Positions 63,262-64,000 of a stretch of 64,000 nt of DNA are shown in pieces. The notes under the pieces were generated by a model, which had not been told where the DNA came from, searched no databases, and saw nothing but the letters and a program-made list of their open reading frames with translations. The stretch lies in the NCBI GenBank assembly GCA_035578175.1, contig JAQMRL010000005.1:55285722-55349721 (forward strand), read 5' to 3'. The stretch is from Catonia carolina (taxonomy: Eukaryota > Arthropoda > Insecta > Hemiptera > Achilidae). The position numbers and the translations under genes were made by a program. How positions within the stretch are numbered: the first letter of the stretch is position 1; every line of letters starts with the position of its first letter.

Positions 63262-63564
63262 CATCATCATCATCCATCATGGACTAGGATTCTAGAGCCT
63301 CTTCCGGAGTCCATCGTTTCCTAGGCCTTTCAACGTCTCTTCCTCCATCTGCCTCAATTTCCGCACCTGCGGAGGGAGACGATCTGGAGCAGGTGATTCG
63401 TCCATCTCATCCATCTATACTGCTTGATCACAAAGGCAAATGGTTGGATATTACATTGCCTCCGAATGTCCTCATTCCTTATGTGATCCAGCCGCGTATA
63501 TCCTTGAACGCTGCATAAAAATCTCACTTCTGCAGCTTAAATGCGCGAGCCATCGTTTTTACTT
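63262..63564 (-). pseudogene. LINE fragment with (GAT)n tail, 5'-truncated
   Basis: With frameshifts: AAEVRFLCSVQGYTRLDHIR, NEDIRRQCNIQPFAFVIKQY RWMRWTNHL, and VERPRKRWTPEEALES followed by a stop and GATGGATGATGATGATG (complement of 63262-63280). The order matches the AAEMRFLRS...RDMIR...GRPRKRW end of the 8.5-kb LINE. Rep-A copy 18 cuts it at about 63565. Confidence 0.7.
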
Positions 63565-63689
63565 TCACTTGCCTATATGAATGGGGAAGGAAAGTATTGT
63601 TTTCATGTCGATTTTTTTAAATTGAGTTTTCACCGGATGTACACGTTTTCAGACCCCCTGAACCCAAAAAACATGTTTTTAGCGAATGG

Positions 63690-63747
<58 letters not shown>

Positions 63748-64000
63748 TGTGTGCGTGTGTGTGTGTTTGTGTGTGTGAACAGAATACCCCAAGAACGGAA
63801 CATCGTACGAACTTGAAACTAAAAACTTAAATTAGATACTACTACCGGACCCGACACGAACATTTTCATCAAAATCGGTCAACCGGAAGTAGTAGTTTAT
63901 TCGTGCAATTTTTCACTTTTTTGCGATTTTCTCAATAACGGCTCCTACGATTTTTTAAAAATTTACTAAATTTTTAATCCTCTACAAGATAGGGTAGGCG
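63565..64000 (+). mobile_element. Rep-A copy 18, cut by the window end
   Basis: TTTTTACTTTCACTTGCC start, then a GT tract of about 87 bp (63690-63776, the longest of the family here), then family sequence to the window edge in the CTACAAGATAGGGTAGGCG block. Confidence 0.92.
63690..63776. repeat. long (GT)n microsatellite in Rep-A copy 18
   Basis: A nearly pure GT run with two GC steps and one TT step near its 3' end. Confidence 0.97.

Overview
The window looks like repeat-dense intergenic DNA from an AT-rich arthropod genome, most likely an insect. The reasons are the retrotransposon proteins (RTE-like and Jockey-like non-LTR reverse transcriptases), mariner, pogo/Tigger and piggyBac-like DNA elements, tRNA-derived SINEs, Helitrons and long GT/CA microsatellites. 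I found no convincing host protein-coding gene, no rRNA or functional tRNA gene, and nothing bacterial. The tRNA-like stretches are SINE heads. Species cannot be fixed from the sequence; a hemipteran is a guess.

Two dispersed families make up much of the window. Rep-A (about 0.8-1.0 kb, 18 copies or fragments, both strands) has inverted subterminal motifs ACTTTCTCTTGCC...GGCAAGAGAAAGT, a hairpin at each end, a built-in (GT)n tract, an internal diverged tandem duplication of about 185 bp, and T-rich insertion points. This resembles non-autonomous Helentron elements (HINE type). Rep-B (about 400 bp, 9 copies plus a fragment) ends in a hairpin plus CTGATGAC motif that is also found at the 3' end of the one intact LINE, suggesting Rep-B uses that LINE's machinery.

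Layout. 1-5.2 kb: Rep-A, LINE debris, a Tigger-like element carrying two secondary insertions, Rep-B and two Jockey-like fragments. 5.5-7.7 kb: two Rep-A copies. 8.5-9.5 kb: 5'-truncated LINE with a GAT tail. 11.7-16.7 kb: SINE-1, Rep-A, LINE remnant, Rep-B, and a Rep-A split by Rep-B and a probable solo LTR. 17.4-18.5 kb: minisatellite. 19.7-24.1 kb: Rep-A containing Rep-B containing a 3,365-bp non-LTR retrotransposon with intact endonuclease and reverse transcriptase motifs. 24.1-24.6 and 46.2-47.2 kb: mariner derivatives with long inverted ends. 26.5-28.2 kb: Rep-A containing a Helitron containing SINE-1, joined to Rep-B. 29.3-34.5 kb: TTAA-flanked piggyBac-like elements, Rep-B, Rep-A and a trinucleotide array. 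35.3-39 kb: inverted Rep-A pair and another truncated copy. 40.3-45.5 kb: SINE-2 tandem pair, Rep-B, degenerate Rep-A, SINE-3 and a composite repeat. 47.2-49.9 kb: Helitron ends around a near-perfect palindrome with 466-bp arms. 51.7-56.6 kb: Rep-B and LINE fragments with different tails. 57-64 kb: Rep-A copies, one holding a Tigger-like element that holds a Rep-B.

The nesting gives an order of events: Rep-A is the usual host, Rep-B, the Helitron, SINEs, solo LTR and Tigger-like element sit inside Rep-A, and the intact LINE sits inside Rep-B. The remaining sequence is AT-rich and shows no recognisable gene.
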